Source: Oscillatoria sp. HE19RPO (GTDB taxonomy: Bacteria > Cyanobacteriota > Cyanobacteriia > Cyanobacteriales > Laspinemataceae). From it: DNA of 64,000 bases. Positions 38,674 to 49,845 of this stretch are shown here, one piece after another. Numbering within the stretch: the first letter of the stretch is position 1; every line of letters begins with the position of its first letter. The notes beneath the pieces were generated by a model. The model was not told the origin of the DNA and ran no database searches. It saw nothing but the letters and a program-made list of their open reading frames with translations. Where the stretch lies: NCBI RefSeq assembly GCF_024220515.1, contig NZ_JAMXOT010000019.1:21719-85718 (forward strand), in the 5' to 3' direction. The position numbers and the translations under genes were made by a program.

Positions 38674-39133
38674 CCTCAACTTCTTCGTTCGTAGTGACGA
38701 GCTCCGTCGTCATTCCGGATAACGACTGAAGTCGTTACTACAAACAATGGCCTCAACTTCTTCGTTCGTAGTGACGACTTTAGTCGTCATTACCGGATAA
38801 CGACTGAAGTCGTTACTACAAACAATGGCCTCAACTTCTTCGTTCGTAGTGACGACTTTAGTCGTCTTCCGGAGTAACGACTGAAGTCGTTACTACAAAC
38901 ATTGGCCTCAAGTTCTTTGTTCGTAGTGACGTTTAGTCGTCTTCCGGATTAACGACTGAAGTCGTTACTACAAACAATGGCCTCAACTTCTTCGTTCGTA
39001 GTGACGACTTTAGTCGTCTTCCGGATAACGACTGAAGTCGTTACTACAAACATTGGCCTCAAGTTCTTTGTTCGTAGTGACGACTTTAGTCGTCTTCCGG
39101 ATTAACGACTGAAGTCGTTACTACAAACAATGG
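38674..39133. repeat. Six-unit tandem array of the dispersed palindromic repeat between rpoC1 and rpoC2
   Basis: Units start at 38674, 38751, 38829, 38906, 38981 and 39057 (period 75-78 bases), each beginning CCTCAACTTCTTCGTTCGTA or a close variant. Each unit holds two halves in inverted orientation: GTGACGACTTTAGTCGTC and AACGACTGAAGTCGTTACT. In the rpo mRNA every unit could form hairpins. The unit is the same family as the single copies elsewhere in this window. Confidence 0.92.
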
Positions 39134-39175
39134 CCTCAATCCTAGCTTCCGGAAGCTTCCCTATTTCCTCTTGCT

Positions 39176-41050
39176 TTAACTCAACACATCCGCGATCGTT
39201 TTATTAAAGATAATTCGGCCTGCGGTGGTGTGAATATATTGGGACAGGAGATTGCCATTGGCATCTTCTCGGATGCGGCGATCGCCATAGAGTTTCGTCA
39301 CCGTTCCATCGGAATGCTTGGTAATTTCCGGTTCTGTTTCTTTCGTTTCTGAATCGATATCCCAGTTCAAATCCAGCCGCACCCAAATCAAGGCGTGTAA
39401 CTCAATCAACCCTTGCTCATAGGCAATAATCGCATCCTGCAATGAGGCAAAATAACCCCCTGCACCCTTATGTGCTTTGGGATTATGGGCGGTCAAATAA
39501 TAACAACCCAACACCATATCCTGAGAGGGCGTAACAATAGGCCGTCCCGTTGCCGGAGACATGATATTGTTAGAAGCCAACATCAACAATCGGGCTTCCG
39601 CTTGGGCCTCTAAACCCAGAGGAACGTGGACCGCCATTTGGTCTCCGTCAAAGTCAGCATTAAATGCCGGACAAACTAAGGGGTGCAATTGAATGGCTCG
39701 TCCATCTACCAAAATGGGTTCAAAGGCTTGAATCCCTAAACGGTGGAGGGTTGGTGCGCGGTTTAAGAGGACGGGGTGGGATTCAATCACCTCTTCCAAC
39801 ACATCCCAAACACTCGGATCGGCTCGTTGAATCAGCTTTTTGGCCGCTTTAATATTGTTCACCAAACCCTGACGAATCAGGCGGTGAATCACGAAGGGTT
39901 GGAAGAGTTCGATCGCCATTTCCCGAGGCAATCCGCACTGATGAATCTTCAGTTTCGGACCGACAACAATGACAGAACGTCCGGAATAGTCCACCCGTTT
40001 TCCGAGTAAGTTTTGCCGGAATCGACCTTGTTTCCCTTCGATAATATCGGACAAGGATTTCAGGGGTCGGTTATTCGCACCCACCACAGTCCGTCCCCGA
40101 CGACCATTATCAATTAAGGCATCCACCGCCTCTTGCAACATCCGTTTTTCGTTCCGAATGATGATTTCCGGGGCCAAAATCTCTTGTAATCGGGCCAATC
40201 GATTATTCCGGTTAATCACCCGTCGGTACAAATCATTCAAGTCACTGGTGGCAAACCGTCCCCCATCCAACTGCACCATCGGGCGCAAGTCTGGGGGAAT
40301 CACGGGAATGTATTCCAGAACCATCCAATCCGGTTGCGATCCGGTTGCGATAAAGTTATCAATGACTCGCAAGCGTTTAATCAGTTTGGCCCGCTTTTGC
40401 CCTTTAGAATTGGCGATTTCTTCCCGTAACTTTTCCGCTTCGGTTTCTAAGTCGAGGTCTTGTAATAACCGTTGCAACGCTTCGGCACCAATCCCCACTT
40501 CAATGCCAATGAGTTCGGTATCCTCACTGTAGAGTTGGTCCTCGATTTCCATCCAGGCATCTTCACTCAGCAGTTGTTTGTATTGCAGATTGTCTGCATT
40601 TCCGGGACTGAGAACACAATAGGCATTGAAGTAAACAATTTGTTCGACATCCCGCAAGGGCATATCGAGGAGAATGGCGATATAGCTGGGAATCCCTTTG
40701 AGATACCAAACATGAGCAACGGGTGCAGCTAACCGAATAAAGCCCATGCGATGGCGACGCACCCGAGACTCAGTAACTTCTACGCCGCATCTCTCACAAA
40801 CAATGCCGCGATGGCGGACCCGCTTATATTTACCGCAATGACATTCCCAATCTTTGGCAGGCCCAAAAATCCGCTCACAAAATAAACCGTCCATTTCCGG
40901 TTTTAAGGTGCGGTAATTAATGGTTTCTGGTTTAGTGACCTCGCCGACAACTTGACCATTCGGCAGAGTTCGTTCACCCCATTGCCGAATTCGGTCTGGG
41001 GAGGCGATCGCAATCTTTACATAATCAAAGCGTTGCTCAATCTTTGGCAT
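39176..41050 (-). CDS. rpoC1: DNA-directed RNA polymerase subunit gamma (RpoC1)
   Basis: 624 residues, the N-terminal half of beta' as a separate protein, a hallmark of cyanobacteria and plastids. Zinc-binding cysteines are in [20 protein letters not shown], and the catalytic magnesium site is [25 protein letters not shown] and [22 protein letters not shown] are the conserved clamp and switch regions. Starts [14 protein letters not shown] at ATG 41050, 150 bases after rpoB. Part of the rpo operon. Confidence 0.98.
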   Translation of the reverse strand: MPKIEQRFDYVKIAIASPDRIRQWGERTLPNGQVVGEVTKPETINYRTLKPEMDGLFCERIFGPAKDWECHCGKYKRVRHRGIVCERCGVEVTESRVRRHRMGFIRLAAPVAHVWYLKGIPSYIAILLDMPLRDVEQIVYFNAYCVLSPGNADNLQYKQLLSEDAWMEIEDQLYSEDTELIGIEVGIGAEALQRLLQDLDLETEAEKLREEIANSKGQKRAKLIKRLRVIDNFIATGSQPDWMVLEYIPVIPPDLRPMVQLDGGRFATSDLNDLYRRVINRNNRLARLQEILAPEIIIRNEKRMLQEAVDALIDNGRRGRTVVGANNRPLKSLSDIIEGKQGRFRQNLLGKRVDYSGRSVIVVGPKLKIHQCGLPREMAIELFQPFVIHRLIRQGLVNNIKAAKKLIQRADPSVWDVLEEVIESHPVLLNRAPTLHRLGIQAFEPILVDGRAIQLHPLVCPAFNADFDGDQMAVHVPLGLEAQAEARLLMLASNNIMSPATGRPIVTPSQDMVLGCYYLTAHNPKAHKGAGGYFASLQDAIIAYEQGLIELHALIWVRLDLNWDIDSETKETEPEITKHSDGTVTKLYGDRRIREDANGNLLSQYIHTTAGRIIFNKTIADVLS

Positions 41051-41136
41051 TCGATGATATCCCCTTGTAAACTTTGTCCTTGGTCGTTGGTCTTATGTCC
41101 TGGGTCATTTGGAATAAAAGGTGGGAAGGAGAAGTC

Positions 41137-41172
41137 ACAGTTTGTAGTAACGACTTCAGTCGTTATCCCCCC
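41137..41172. repeat. Dispersed palindromic repeat, single copy
   Basis: GTTTGTAGTAACGACTTCAG followed by TCGTTA, the same half-unit as in the array at 38674-39133, in the gap between rpoB and rpoC1. Confidence 0.85.
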
Positions 41173-41200
41173 TCTCCTTTCCACCTCAATTCAGAAGCCG

Positions 41201-44200
41201 TTACTCTTCCTCTTCCTCCTCTAACGCTTCCCGAGAGACAGACTCATAAGTTGGACGAGAGGGGGTGCGACGATTGGCCACATCCGCCATTAAGTCCACT
41301 TCGACATCCCGAGAAGTGCCATCCTCCTGAGTCTGCACTTTATGCACCGCAATATCCAAACAAAGCGACTGCAACTCTCGCATCAGCACTTTGAAAGACT
41401 CAGGAGTTCCCGGACGAGGAATTGCTTTTCCTTTGACGATCGCATTCAACGCTTCATTCCGTCCCTGCATATCATCGGACTTAACCGTTAGCAATTCCTG
41501 CAAGGTATAAGCGGCCCCAAATGCCTCCAATGCCCAAACTTCCATTTCTCCAAATCGCTGGCCCCCTTGTTGCGCTTTACCGCCGAGGGGTTGCTGGGTG
41601 ACCAAAGAATAGGGTCCCGTAGAACGGGCGTGAATCTTGTCATCCACCAAATGCACCAGCTTGAGCATATAGGCCTTACCCACAGTAATCGGACGGTCAA
41701 ATGCCTCTCCAGTCCGGCCATCATAGACGACGGTTTTCCCAGGGTGGTCTTCGTTAAATATCCAATCCTTACCCGTCTTATTCCGCGCTTCTTGTAACTT
41801 GCCATGCACGCTTTCCCGCGACTTTTCGGGCCCGTGCATTTCATCAAACGGCACAACTTTGAACCGGGAACCGAGGTTTTGTCCGGCCCATCCCAGGAGG
41901 CACTCAAACACCTGACCCACATTCATCCGCGAAGGCACACCCAGAGGATTCAACACGATATCCAACGGGGTCCCATCAGGCAGATAGGGCATATCTTCAA
42001 TCGGTAAAATCCGAGAAATAATTCCCTTATTCCCGTGACGACCGGCCATTTTGTCTCCGACCTGGATTTTCCGCTTCTGGGCCACATAAACCCGCACGAC
42101 CATGTTCGCACCGGGGGGCAGTTCATCCCCTTGTTCCCGGGTAAACACCCGCACATCCACAACCCGGCCTTTTTCTCCGTTCGGAACTCGCAGGGAGTTA
42201 TCCCGCACGTCCCGGGCTTTTTCCCCGAAAATCGCCCGCAGGAGTTTCTCTTCTGGGGGTTGGTCCGACTCCCCTTTGGGCGTAACTTTACCCACGAGGA
42301 TATCCCCGGACTCAACCCAGGCCCCAATCCGGATAATTCCCCCTTCATCTAACTGACGCAGGGAATCTTCCCCGACGTTAGGAATTTCTCGGGTAATTTC
42401 TTCCGGTCCCAGCTTGGTTTGCCGTGCCTCAATTTCATATTTCTCAATGTGAATTGAGGTGTAAAGGTCGTCATAAACCAGACGCTCACTGATTAAGATG
42501 GCGTCTTCGTAGTTATAGCCTTCCCAAGGCATATAGGCCACGATAATATTCTGACCCAAGGCCAACTCGCCCCCTTCGGTGGAGGACCCATCCGCCAAGA
42601 CCTGTCCGGCCACCACATCATCCCCTTCAAACACCAGGGGACGCTGGTTCAAGCAGGTGTCTTGGTTGGACCGTTGATATTTCTGTAACTGATATTCCAT
42701 TTCCCGACCCGTTGGGTCCTGGACACGAATCTTGGTAGCATCCACAAAGGTGACCATACCATCGGTCCGGGAAACAACCACCATCCCAGAGTCCCGGGCG
42801 GCTTGGGCTTCCAAGCCCGTACCGACTAAGGGTCGCTCTGGCAGTAACAGCGGCACGGCTTGCCGCTGCATATTAGAACCCATCAGGGCGCGGTTAGCGT
42901 CATCATGTTCCAGGAAAGGAATCAGGGACGTTGCCACGGAGATAATCTGCACCGGAGAAACCGCCACATAGTCCACTTGGTCCGGGGTGGTGGTGGTGAA
43001 ATCTTGGCGATAGCGCACGGGGACGGTTTCACCCTGGATATAGCCGCCTTCATCCACGGTAATATCCCCAGGAGCAACCCGCAGGTCATCTTCTTCATCG
43101 GCAGTCATAAACAGTGCCCCGCGTTCCCGCAAGACGCGACCATTTTCGACAGGATAAAATGGGGTTTCGATAAATCCGTAGGGGTTGACTCGGGCGTGAG
43201 TCGCCAAGGAGCCAATTAATCCGGCGTTAGGACCTTCTGGAGTCTCGATCGGGCAGATTCGTCCGTAGTGGGAGGGGTGAATATCCCGGACTGCAAATCC
43301 AGCCCGTTCCCGGGTTAAACCGCCAGGACCGAGGGCGCTCAAGCGGCGTTTGTGGGTCAGTTCCGCTAAGGGGTTGGTCTGATCCATAAACTGGGAAAGC
43401 TGGGAAGACCCGAAGAATTCCTTGATGGCGGCGACGAGAGGTTTGGGGTTGACCAAGGAGGCGGGGGTGAGGGAATCGGCATCAGAAACGGTCATCCGTT
43501 CCCGGATGATGCGTTCTAAGCGGTTGAGTCCGACTCGAACTTGGTTTTGTAACAGTTCCCCGACCGATCGCACCCGACGATTGCCTAAGTGGTCAATATC
43601 GTCGCTTTGTCCCACGTCGAATTCCAGGTTAATCAGGTAGTCGATCGCCGTCAGAATATCCTGGGGCGTTAATACCCGGATGTTATCGGGTACTGACAGG
43701 CGCAATTTTTTATTCAGCTTATAGCGGCCTACCCGTCCTAAGTCGTACCGTTTCGGGTCAAAGAAGCGCGATTCCAGGAGTTGGCTGCCTCCGGATACGG
43801 TGGGGGGTTCCCCGGGACGCAGCTTTTTGTAAAGCTCCATCAGGGCTTCTTCTTCTGTGAATTCCCCTTCTTTTTCGATGGTTTTCTGAAAATATTCCGG
43901 GTGGCGCAGGGCATCGAAAATCTCGTTGTTGGTAAGTCCCAGGGCTTTGAGCAGCACTTGGGCGCTCAATTTACGGGTTTTGTCAATGCGGACCCAGACT
44001 AAATCGTTTTTGTCTGTCTCAAATTTCAGCCATGCCCCCCGGTTGGGGATCAGGCTGGCATTGTAGGTCCGTCGGCCATTTTTGTCGGTCTCGGATTTGT
44101 AGTAAACTCCGGGAGAACGGACAATTTGGTTAACGATGACTCGTTCGGCCCCGTTAATGATGAAGGTCCCCCGTTCGGTCATTAAGGGAAGGTCACCGAT

Positions 44201-44506
44201 GAAGACTTCTTGCTCTTTAATTTCGCCGGTTTCTTTGTTGATCAGTCGGGTGGGGACATACATTTGCACCGCGTAGGTACTGTCCCGGCGTTTTGCGTCA
44301 TCGACATCGTATTTCGGACGCTTGAGTTTGTAGTCCTTCCCTATAAAATGTAATTCTAGTTTTCCCGTATAGTCAGTGATGGGGGAAAAGCTGTCGAGTT
44401 CTTCAATCAGTCCTAATTCAAGAAACCAACGGAAACTCGCCCTTTGAATCTCGACGAGATCGGGGAGGGTAAATGCCGTTGCTGCTGGGTAGGTCGGATT
44501 ATTCAT
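41201..44506 (-). CDS. rpoB: DNA-directed RNA polymerase subunit beta (RpoB)
   Basis: 1101 residues, the usual cyanobacterial length. Landmarks: [24 protein letters not shown] (rifampicin-pocket region), [47 protein letters not shown], and [15 protein letters not shown] (active-site lysines). The C-terminal end is acidic (EEEEEE). First of the three rpo genes; ATG 44506. About 440 bases upstream lie between it and tatD. Confidence 0.98.
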   Translation of the reverse strand: MNNPTYPAATAFTLPDLVEIQRASFRWFLELGLIEELDSFSPITDYTGKLELHFIGKDYKLKRPKYDVDDAKRRDSTYAVQMYVPTRLINKETGEIKEQEVFIGDLPLMTERGTFIINGAERVIVNQIVRSPGVYYKSETDKNGRRTYNASLIPNRGAWLKFETDKNDLVWVRIDKTRKLSAQVLLKALGLTNNEIFDALRHPEYFQKTIEKEGEFTEEEALMELYKKLRPGEPPTVSGGSQLLESRFFDPKRYDLGRVGRYKLNKKLRLSVPDNIRVLTPQDILTAIDYLINLEFDVGQSDDIDHLGNRRVRSVGELLQNQVRVGLNRLERIIRERMTVSDADSLTPASLVNPKPLVAAIKEFFGSSQLSQFMDQTNPLAELTHKRRLSALGPGGLTRERAGFAVRDIHPSHYGRICPIETPEGPNAGLIGSLATHARVNPYGFIETPFYPVENGRVLRERGALFMTADEEDDLRVAPGDITVDEGGYIQGETVPVRYRQDFTTTTPDQVDYVAVSPVQIISVATSLIPFLEHDDANRALMGSNMQRQAVPLLLPERPLVGTGLEAQAARDSGMVVVSRTDGMVTFVDATKIRVQDPTGREMEYQLQKYQRSNQDTCLNQRPLVFEGDDVVAGQVLADGSSTEGGELALGQNIIVAYMPWEGYNYEDAILISERLVYDDLYTSIHIEKYEIEARQTKLGPEEITREIPNVGEDSLRQLDEGGIIRIGAWVESGDILVGKVTPKGESDQPPEEKLLRAIFGEKARDVRDNSLRVPNGEKGRVVDVRVFTREQGDELPPGANMVVRVYVAQKRKIQVGDKMAGRHGNKGIISRILPIEDMPYLPDGTPLDIVLNPLGVPSRMNVGQVFECLLGWAGQNLGSRFKVVPFDEMHGPEKSRESVHGKLQEARNKTGKDWIFNEDHPGKTVVYDGRTGEAFDRPITVGKAYMLKLVHLVDDKIHARSTGPYSLVTQQPLGGKAQQGGQRFGEMEVWALEAFGAAYTLQELLTVKSDDMQGRNEALNAIVKGKAIPRPGTPESFKVLMRELQSLCLDIAVHKVQTQEDGTSRDVEVDLMADVANRRTPSRPTYESVSREALEEEEEE

Positions 44507-44945
44507 TTGTGTCGATCGCCTCTACGCTGTGAATTCTACGCAAGTTTAGGGAAGGAGAAAATAAAGACCTGTGACGGAAGAATAAAGGGATGCATATTGA
44601 GCGTTCATCCTTCGTCCTTGTCTGTTATTTCAAAGAGTGCTTGTTCGGTGACGCAGTTTGATTTAAACTCCCGTTTTGGCTGGGCACAGTTCTTGGGTCA
44701 AAGATAGGTTTTTTTCTAGCAACTTTATGGCTCTCCCAATCAACGATTTAAGCTATCCATCACGGGATAGCTACTGCGGTGAAATTCAGATTTAGGCAAT
44801 TTTTGCATTTTTTTCAGGTAACCCATTATTATAGCTTCGTTCGTTTTTAGCGTCAAGGAATGGTCTAGTTTTCGGGTGCGATCGCAGAGTGGGTGAGAAC
44901 AGCCCCAGCCTTGCTTTGTGGGGGTGTTGTAGTCTAAGGGTCAAC
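44507..44945. other. Upstream region of rpoB
   Basis: About 440 bases between tatD and rpoB. It probably carries the rpo operon promoter and a leader, but no consensus boxes or ORF were convincingly placed. Confidence 0.5.
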
Positions 44946-45728
44946 TTATCCTAGGGTGAGTTGAAAGAGGCGACAGGCATTTTCTGTAGTTTGGGCGGCT
45001 AAGGTTTCTAAGGAAACCCCGCGCAGGGCCGCCACTTGTTCCGCCACGTAGCGAACGTAGGCGGGTTCGTTGCGTTTGCCGCGTTTGGGAACCGGGGCCA
45101 AAAACGGGCAGTCAGTTTCAACCAGGAGGCGATCGCTGGGAACGAGACGAGCGGACTCTTGAATGGTTTGAGCATTCTTGAAGGTGACAATCCCGCTAAA
45201 GCTAATATAGAAGCCTAGGTCTAGAAACCATTGGGTTTCTTCGGGAGTTCCGCCCCAACAATGCATGACCCCGGGAACGGGACCGCGATCGCGCCAGAAA
45301 CTCTGCAATAGTTCAGCCATCTCCTCGGACGCATCCCGACAATGGATAATCACCGCCTTATTCAGCCCCTGGGCTATTTCTAGCTGGGCGATAAAGGCTT
45401 CTTCTTGCTGCTGTTGATTTTCGGCCTTATAAAAGTCTAGCCCAGTTTCTCCAATGGCGACCACTCGCGCCTCGGATGCGGCTAATTCTTGAATGCGATC
45501 GCCAAGCTGGGAGGACCATTGATGGGCCTCCAAAGGATGCAAACCCACGGCGAAGGAAATTTCCCCAAACCGATTGGCAAGTCCTTGAATGGTGCCAAAT
45601 TCTTCAGGCGTGACGCAGGAATGCACAAGATGCACGACCCCGGCTTCATGCCAACGTTCGCGGACCGCCTCTAAATCGCGGTCAAACCGCTCAAAATTAA
45701 TGTGAACGTGGGTATCTATCAATTGCAT
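44946..45728 (-). CDS. tatD: TatD-family metal-dependent hydrolase/DNase
   Basis: 260 residues. [13 protein letters not shown] gives the metal-binding His pair, ETGLDFYK the conserved Glu, [11 protein letters not shown] and [11 protein letters not shown] the later histidines, and [25 protein letters not shown] the C-terminal motif. TatD proteins are magnesium-dependent DNases of the amidohydrolase fold, linked to DNA repair or tRNA/RNA quality control. Its place between rpsT and rpoB is the conserved cyanobacterial order. Confidence 0.95.
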   Translation of the reverse strand: MQLIDTHVHINFERFDRDLEAVRERWHEAGVVHLVHSCVTPEEFGTIQGLANRFGEISFAVGLHPLEAHQWSSQLGDRIQELAASEARVVAIGETGLDFYKAENQQQQEEAFIAQLEIAQGLNKAVIIHCRDASEEMAELLQSFWRDRGPVPGVMHCWGGTPEETQWFLDLGFYISFSGIVTFKNAQTIQESARLVPSDRLLVETDCPFLAPVPKRGKRNEPAYVRYVAEQVAALRGVSLETLAAQTTENACRLFQLTLG

Positions 45729-45936
45729 CGGAATCGACGCGCTCTTGGGATGGAAAGATTTACCCGAGCAAAGCCGCGAGGGTTCGCGTCTTTAAACAAG
45801 GGAGTTAACAAGTGAAAAAATCAGCAGGGGCAATGGGGTTGGACTAGGGCTTTGAGGGCTTTATAGTCCAACCAACAAGGACGCCCTCGGTCTCCCGATG
45901 TCGTCCATGACTGCAACCCTACGGTGGGGGTCATCC
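45729..45936. other. Gap between rpsT and tatD with a 10-bp hairpin
   Basis: GGTTGGACTA (45837-45846) and TAGTCCAACC (45864-45873) form a perfect 10-bp stem with a 17-base loop, without a T-run on either strand. It could attenuate rpsT read-through. Nothing else recognised. Confidence 0.5.
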
Positions 45937-46242
45937 CTACGAGGCAGACGATTGCGCCAATACCTGTTGTTTAACAACTTTGGCTAAATTGGATTTTTTG
46001 CGAGCGCCGTTGTTGGGATGAAGAACGCCGCGTTTTACTGCTTTGTCGATCTTGCTGTAAGCGGCATTGAGCCGATTATGGATCTCTTCCTTCAACTCGG
46101 GTGTGGGATTGCTGCCGTATTGCTCGGCAGAGGTTACACATTTCTTGATCAGGGTTTTGACCGCTGATTTGTAAGATTTGTTACGCAAGCGATTGCGTTC
46201 GGCGATTTGGACGCGCTTGATAGCAGACTTAATGTTAGCCAC
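45937..46242 (-). CDS. rpsT: 30S ribosomal protein S20
   Basis: 101 residues, basic and helical. [30 protein letters not shown] and [27 protein letters not shown] are the family signatures; S20 binds 16S rRNA early in assembly. Divergent from hisD and first in the rpsT-tatD-rpo order. A degenerate transposon-like end sits 15 bases upstream of its ATG. Confidence 0.98.
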   Translation of the reverse strand: MANIKSAIKRVQIAERNRLRNKSYKSAVKTLIKKCVTSAEQYGSNPTPELKEEIHNRLNAAYSKIDKAVKRGVLHPNNGARKKSNLAKVVKQQVLAQSSAS

Positions 46243-46255
46243 AGTCGATTAGCCC

Positions 46256-46600
46256 AGAACTCAATACGGGAACAATTTTGACGATTCTCCACCCTAAAGC
46301 AGGGGAGATTCTTGGGCTGAATGGGGCCTCTACTGAGAGATCCAGTTTCGGTCTTACCCGTTCATGTCTAGCCAGAACCAATGCTTTCACATCGTCCAAT
46401 TAAAGGCTACTCCCCAAGCTTGACTTCGCGTGCGCCCCACGCTAGTGGATTCTTTCCGTGCTGACCGCAGGGTCTCCAAGTTTTTTACAGATAGTGACGG
46501 TTCGGCTTGCCAAGTTGCGGAATAGGACGTTAACCCTGTTTCCTCGCGCCTTGGCTGGTCAGCGACCCAATAGATTTTAACACAGAAAGGAATTTTAACA
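46256..46600 (-). mobile_element. Possible IS200/IS605-family (TnpB-type) right-end relic
   Basis: Read on the minus strand the stretch ends CAAGAATCTCCCC, TGCTTTAG, GGTGGAGAATCGTCAA, a hairpin with the layout of cyanobacterial TnpB-element right ends (AATCCCC, CTTTAG loop, GGGGAG, GTCAA). A frame in the upstream part (46387-46665) does not resemble a known protein but could be the decayed tnpB tail, which in intact elements overlaps the omega RNA. No transposase gene remains. It lies in the rpsT promoter region, so it might instead be a structured rpsT leader. Confidence 0.35.
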
Positions 46601-46848
46601 CATAAAGCAAGTTCAGGCGCAAGAGTTTGGCTCATCATAGAAAAATGAGCGTTTTCCAGCCTCATGTTTTTGATAAAACACTATAGCATCGAATCAGGGA
46701 GAAAATGCAGTTCCGTTGAAGAAAATCCAGGTTAAGCTAGAGAAGACGGGGACGGGTAAGCCAAAGCAAAAGCATCGGTAGTCGCGGTTGATGTGGCGAG
46801 CGACCCGTTCTCCTCAAGGGCAATACCTGTCGATTATCTCCTAACTCC

Positions 46849-48150
46849 ATGCTGCGAATCATTACACAGCGGGCTGAGGCACAAGCTGAACTCCGGCGCA
46901 TCTGCGATCGCACCCACGACGACCAAGTTGTCCATAAAGAGGCAACGGTTCGCGAAGTGCTCCAAGCGGTCAAACGCCAAGGCGATCGCTCACTCTTGCA
47001 CTATACGGCTGAGTTCGACGGGCAATCCTTAAAGCCCGAAGACCTGCGCGTGAGTGGCTCCGAATTGGATGCCGCCTATCAGCAGGTGTCAAAAGAACTC
47101 CTAGACGCCATTATTTTGGCAAAGCAAAACATTGAAGCGTTCCATCGTCAGCGCGTCCCCAAATCTTGGGTTCAATTTGGGGATGATGAGGTGGTGCTGG
47201 GTAAACGTTATACCCCGGTTGATCGAGCGGGGCTTTACGTTCCGGGGGGGCGGGCCGCCTACCCCAGTACCGTGCTGATGAATGCAATTCCGGCTCGGGT
47301 GGCTGGGGTCCCCCGAATTGTGATCTGCACCCCTCCGGGACCGGAAAAAACCGTGAACCCAGCAGTCCTGGTGGCGGCCCAGGAAGCGGGAATCGAGGAA
47401 ATTTATCGGGTGGGGGGCGCTCAGGCGATCGCCGCCCTAGCTTATGGTACGGAAACCATCCCTAAAGTGGATGTGATTACCGGCCCGGGTAACATCTACG
47501 TTACTCTGGCGAAAAAACAGGTCTTTGGCACCGTGGGAATTGACTCCTTAGCCGGTCCCTCGGAAGTCCTGATTATTGCCGATTCCCAAGGCAATCCGGT
47601 TCATATCGCCACGGATTTACTGGCGCAAGCTGAACATGACCCCCTCGCCGCCGCCATTCTGATTACCACCGATGCTCAGATTGCTCGTAAGGTTGTCGCG
47701 CAAGTCGAGGACCAACTGATCGATCATCCACGCCGGACCCTCACCGAAAAGGCGATCGCCCATTACGGTGTGGTCATTGTGGTTGATTCCCTGCAAATTG
47801 CCGCCGAACTCTCCAACGAATTTGCCCCAGAACACCTAGAACTCGAAGTCAGCGACCCTTGGGATTTACTGGAGTCGATTCGTCATGCTGGTGCCATCTT
47901 CCTCGGGAACTCCACCCCTGAAGCTGTCGGCGATTACCTCGCAGGCCCTAACCATACCCTTCCCACTTCGGGATCGGCTCGTTATGCCTCAGCTTTGGGG
48001 GTGGAAACCTTTATGAAACACTCCAGTTTGATTCAATATTCTCCCAAGGCACTCCAGAAGGTGGCCGGTGCGATTGATGTGCTCACGAAAGCCGAAGGTT
48101 TACCTTCTCATGGGGATTCGGTCCGCAAGCGCATCAAAGATGGCCCCTAA
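46849..48150 (+). CDS. hisD: Histidinol dehydrogenase
   Basis: 433 residues. It catalyses the last two steps of histidine synthesis, oxidising L-histidinol to histidine with two NAD+ and zinc. Motifs: [63 protein letters not shown] and [18 protein letters not shown]. Full family length. It stands alone, as is usual in cyanobacteria where his genes are scattered, divergent from rpsT, and ends at an intrinsic terminator. Confidence 0.98.
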   Translation: MLRIITQRAEAQAELRRICDRTHDDQVVHKEATVREVLQAVKRQGDRSLLHYTAEFDGQSLKPEDLRVSGSELDAAYQQVSKELLDAIILAKQNIEAFHRQRVPKSWVQFGDDEVVLGKRYTPVDRAGLYVPGGRAAYPSTVLMNAIPARVAGVPRIVICTPPGPEKTVNPAVLVAAQEAGIEEIYRVGGAQAIAALAYGTETIPKVDVITGPGNIYVTLAKKQVFGTVGIDSLAGPSEVLIIADSQGNPVHIATDLLAQAEHDPLAAAILITTDAQIARKVVAQVEDQLIDHPRRTLTEKAIAHYGVVIVVDSLQIAAELSNEFAPEHLELEVSDPWDLLESIRHAGAIFLGNSTPEAVGDYLAGPNHTLPTSGSARYASALGVETFMKHSSLIQYSPKALQKVAGAIDVLTKAEGLPSHGDSVRKRIKDGP

Positions 48151-48251
48151 TTTTTGTCGTCGATGGTTTTCACCCAAACCCCACGGGCGATCGCCTCTGG
48201 ACCAACCCGACCATCGACTCTATATCCTTTAGATCTTTTAGATAATTTGCC

Positions 48252-48277
48252 GCCGACCTTGACAGGTCGGCTTTTTT
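48252..48277 (+). terminator. Intrinsic terminator of hisD
   Basis: GCCGACC, loop TTGACA, GGTCGGC, followed by six Ts: a perfect 7-bp GC-rich stem with a U-run, about 100 bases after the hisD stop. Confidence 0.9.
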
Positions 48278-48280
48278 ATG

Positions 48281-48351
48281 GTAAGAATTACGCAGATTTT
48301 GAGAATTGGCACTAAATGTAGAGGCGATTCGCGAATCGCCTCTACATTTAG
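48281..48351. repeat. Dispersed palindromic element, second copy (40-base perfect palindrome 48312-48351)
   Basis: The core AATGTAGAGGCGATTCGC is mirrored perfectly around 48331/48332. To the left, the inverted complement of the flank seen at 18202-18235 (AAAATCTGC type) is present, so this copy is the same element in the opposite orientation. Confidence 0.85.
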
Positions 48352-48623
48352 GTTTTGCTCTCCCCAAATGCGTAAGTCCTGTATGGCATGAACTGCCCGA
48401 ACAGGAGGTGATCTCCCCGGGTGTTCGGGTCATTGCCGAACCCTCCTCAGATGTCCCGGGCTATTTAAAAAAAATTCCCATAGTTTCTTCCGAAGCATTC
48501 CCACTCTAATGCCGCTAAACTAAGCGTTGAGGCCATTTTCTCCAGGAAATATTTTTTCCCGTAGGATTGAAGCCAGTTGCCCAAACTTGAAGGCTGCGAA
48601 TAGCGAATTAGGAGATCGGCATT

Positions 48624-49067
48624 GTGATTAATACCATTCTTGTAGCACTTGATGGTGCGGATTTATCAGAGCAAGTGATTGCCACCTTGCATAACCTGAA
48701 GCTCGAAACCATGACTCAAGTCATTCTGGCTCATGTCATATCCAAACCCACATCAGATTTAGATGTGGTGGCGGATAGACCCCAAGTCGAGACTGAAGAT
48801 ATCCCATATCGGGCTATTGAAAAAAAACTTCAATCCTATCAAGAAAAAATTCCTTGTAAAACAGAACTCGAAATTGTCACCGGAGATCCTGCCGAAGAAA
48901 TTGTCCGCTTGGCTAATATTTATCAGGCTGATTTAATTTTAATTGGCAGTCGAGGCTTAACCGGAATGAAGCGAATTTTACAGGGTTCCGTGAGTTCTCA
49001 AGTGGTAACGGATGCCTCTTGTTCTGTTCTAGTTGTTAAGCCAGTCTTACCCGCTACAGTAAAATAA
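48624..49067 (+). CDS. Universal stress protein (UspA family)
   Basis: 147 residues, single USP domain. ILVALDGADLSEQVI at the N-terminus and ADLILIGSRGLTGMKRILQGSVSSQV near the C-terminus include the ATP-binding pattern GxxG followed by GS. The start is GTG 48624 with GGAG ten bases upstream. Cytoplasmic; role in stress survival is a family expectation. Monocistronic. Confidence 0.93.
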   Translation: MINTILVALDGADLSEQVIATLHNLKLETMTQVILAHVISKPTSDLDVVADRPQVETEDIPYRAIEKKLQSYQEKIPCKTELEIVTGDPAEEIVRLANIYQADLILIGSRGLTGMKRILQGSVSSQVVTDASCSVLVVKPVLPATVK

Positions 49068-49070
49068 GAA

Positions 49071-49104
49071 ACCGGATTTCTTGCCCAGAAACCCGGTTTC
49101 TGGG
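49071..49104. repeat. GAAACCCGGTTTCT-type palindromes
   Basis: AGAAACCGGATTTCT followed by CCCAGAAACC, C, GGTTTCTGGG, only a few bases after the stress-protein stop. Related copies occur at 50965-50980 and 51017-51032. It could serve as a transcript end for the preceding gene. Confidence 0.65.
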
Positions 49105-49121
49105 ATGACTGAAACGAGGCT

Positions 49122-49517
49122 TTAGGGGGCAACTGCCTTAGTCTGCGTGACAAACTCTCGCAGACGCAGTAAATTCATCGTATGGCTTAAGTTGAGCGGG
49201 AGTAAAGAGACCCCTTCAAGGCGGGACTGTACCCACCCGTCCCCCCAGTACCATTCGTGGAATCCATCAATGCTGCCACTTAATAACAGTCGCAGGCAAT
49301 TTGGGTCAGCACGTTCTACTTGATGTCGAACCGCCAAGGGACCCAGAGAAATGGTAAAGCTTGCACCGGAATGCAACTCTTCCGGCAGGGGTGTAGAGAA
49401 GCGTTGGGTCCATAACCATTGTTGGAGGCGATCGCGGCGTAGGAGACTGTCGCGAATCACGGTTTCTGGTGCATCGACTTCGATTCTCAGATGAGCTTGT
49501 TGAAAACTGCCTAACAT
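49122..49517 (-). CDS. SRPBCC/START-like small protein
   Basis: 131 residues. HLRIEVDAPETVIRDSLLRRDRLQQWLW followed by alternating strands, FTISLGPLAVRHQVE and GFHEWYWGDGWVQSRLEGVS, resembles the SRPBCC fold of ligand-binding proteins (strand, two short helices, long sheet, C-terminal helix). No catalytic motif, signal or membrane segment. Convergent to the stress protein gene. The ligand is unknown; assignment is by pattern only. Confidence 0.6.
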   Translation of the reverse strand: MLGSFQQAHLRIEVDAPETVIRDSLLRRDRLQQWLWTQRFSTPLPEELHSGASFTISLGPLAVRHQVERADPNCLRLLLSGSIDGFHEWYWGDGWVQSRLEGVSLLPLNLSHTMNLLRLREFVTQTKAVAP

Positions 49518-49573
49518 AGTTGAGGTTGAGTGCCTGTGGTGGTTTTCCCTTTTAGTATGGCAGACCAGTTGGG

Positions 49574-49770
49574 GTCATTGGTCGTTGGTCATTGGTCATT
49601 TGTCCTTGGTCATTTGTCCTTGGTGATTGCTGCGTTACGGGGAGAACGACTGAAGTCGTTACTACGAACAACTATCCACCCCAATGACCAATGACCAAGG
49701 ACAAATGACAAATGACCAATGACAAATGACCAATGACAAATAACCAATGACCAATGACAAATGACCAATG
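49574..49770. repeat. STRR heptamer tracts around a dispersed palindrome
   Basis: 49574-49622 is built of TTGGTCA/TTTGTCC heptamers; 49680-49770 is the inverted counterpart, about thirteen successive units of the form AATGACC or AATGACA. Between them (49641-49672) is one copy of AACGACTGAAGTCGTTACT. The two tracts could pair to form a very long imperfect hairpin. Confidence 0.85.
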
Positions 49771-49845
49771 ACATCTCCCCCATCTCCCCCATCTCCCTTT
49801 TACAATAAAGTTGAGATGACTTGTGAAGAATTGTAAGGTTTTGGC

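Noticed and set aside
46387..46665. 92-codon minus-strand frame upstream of rpsT
   Set aside because: Composition is not protein-like; better explained as part of a decayed element end or leader RNA.
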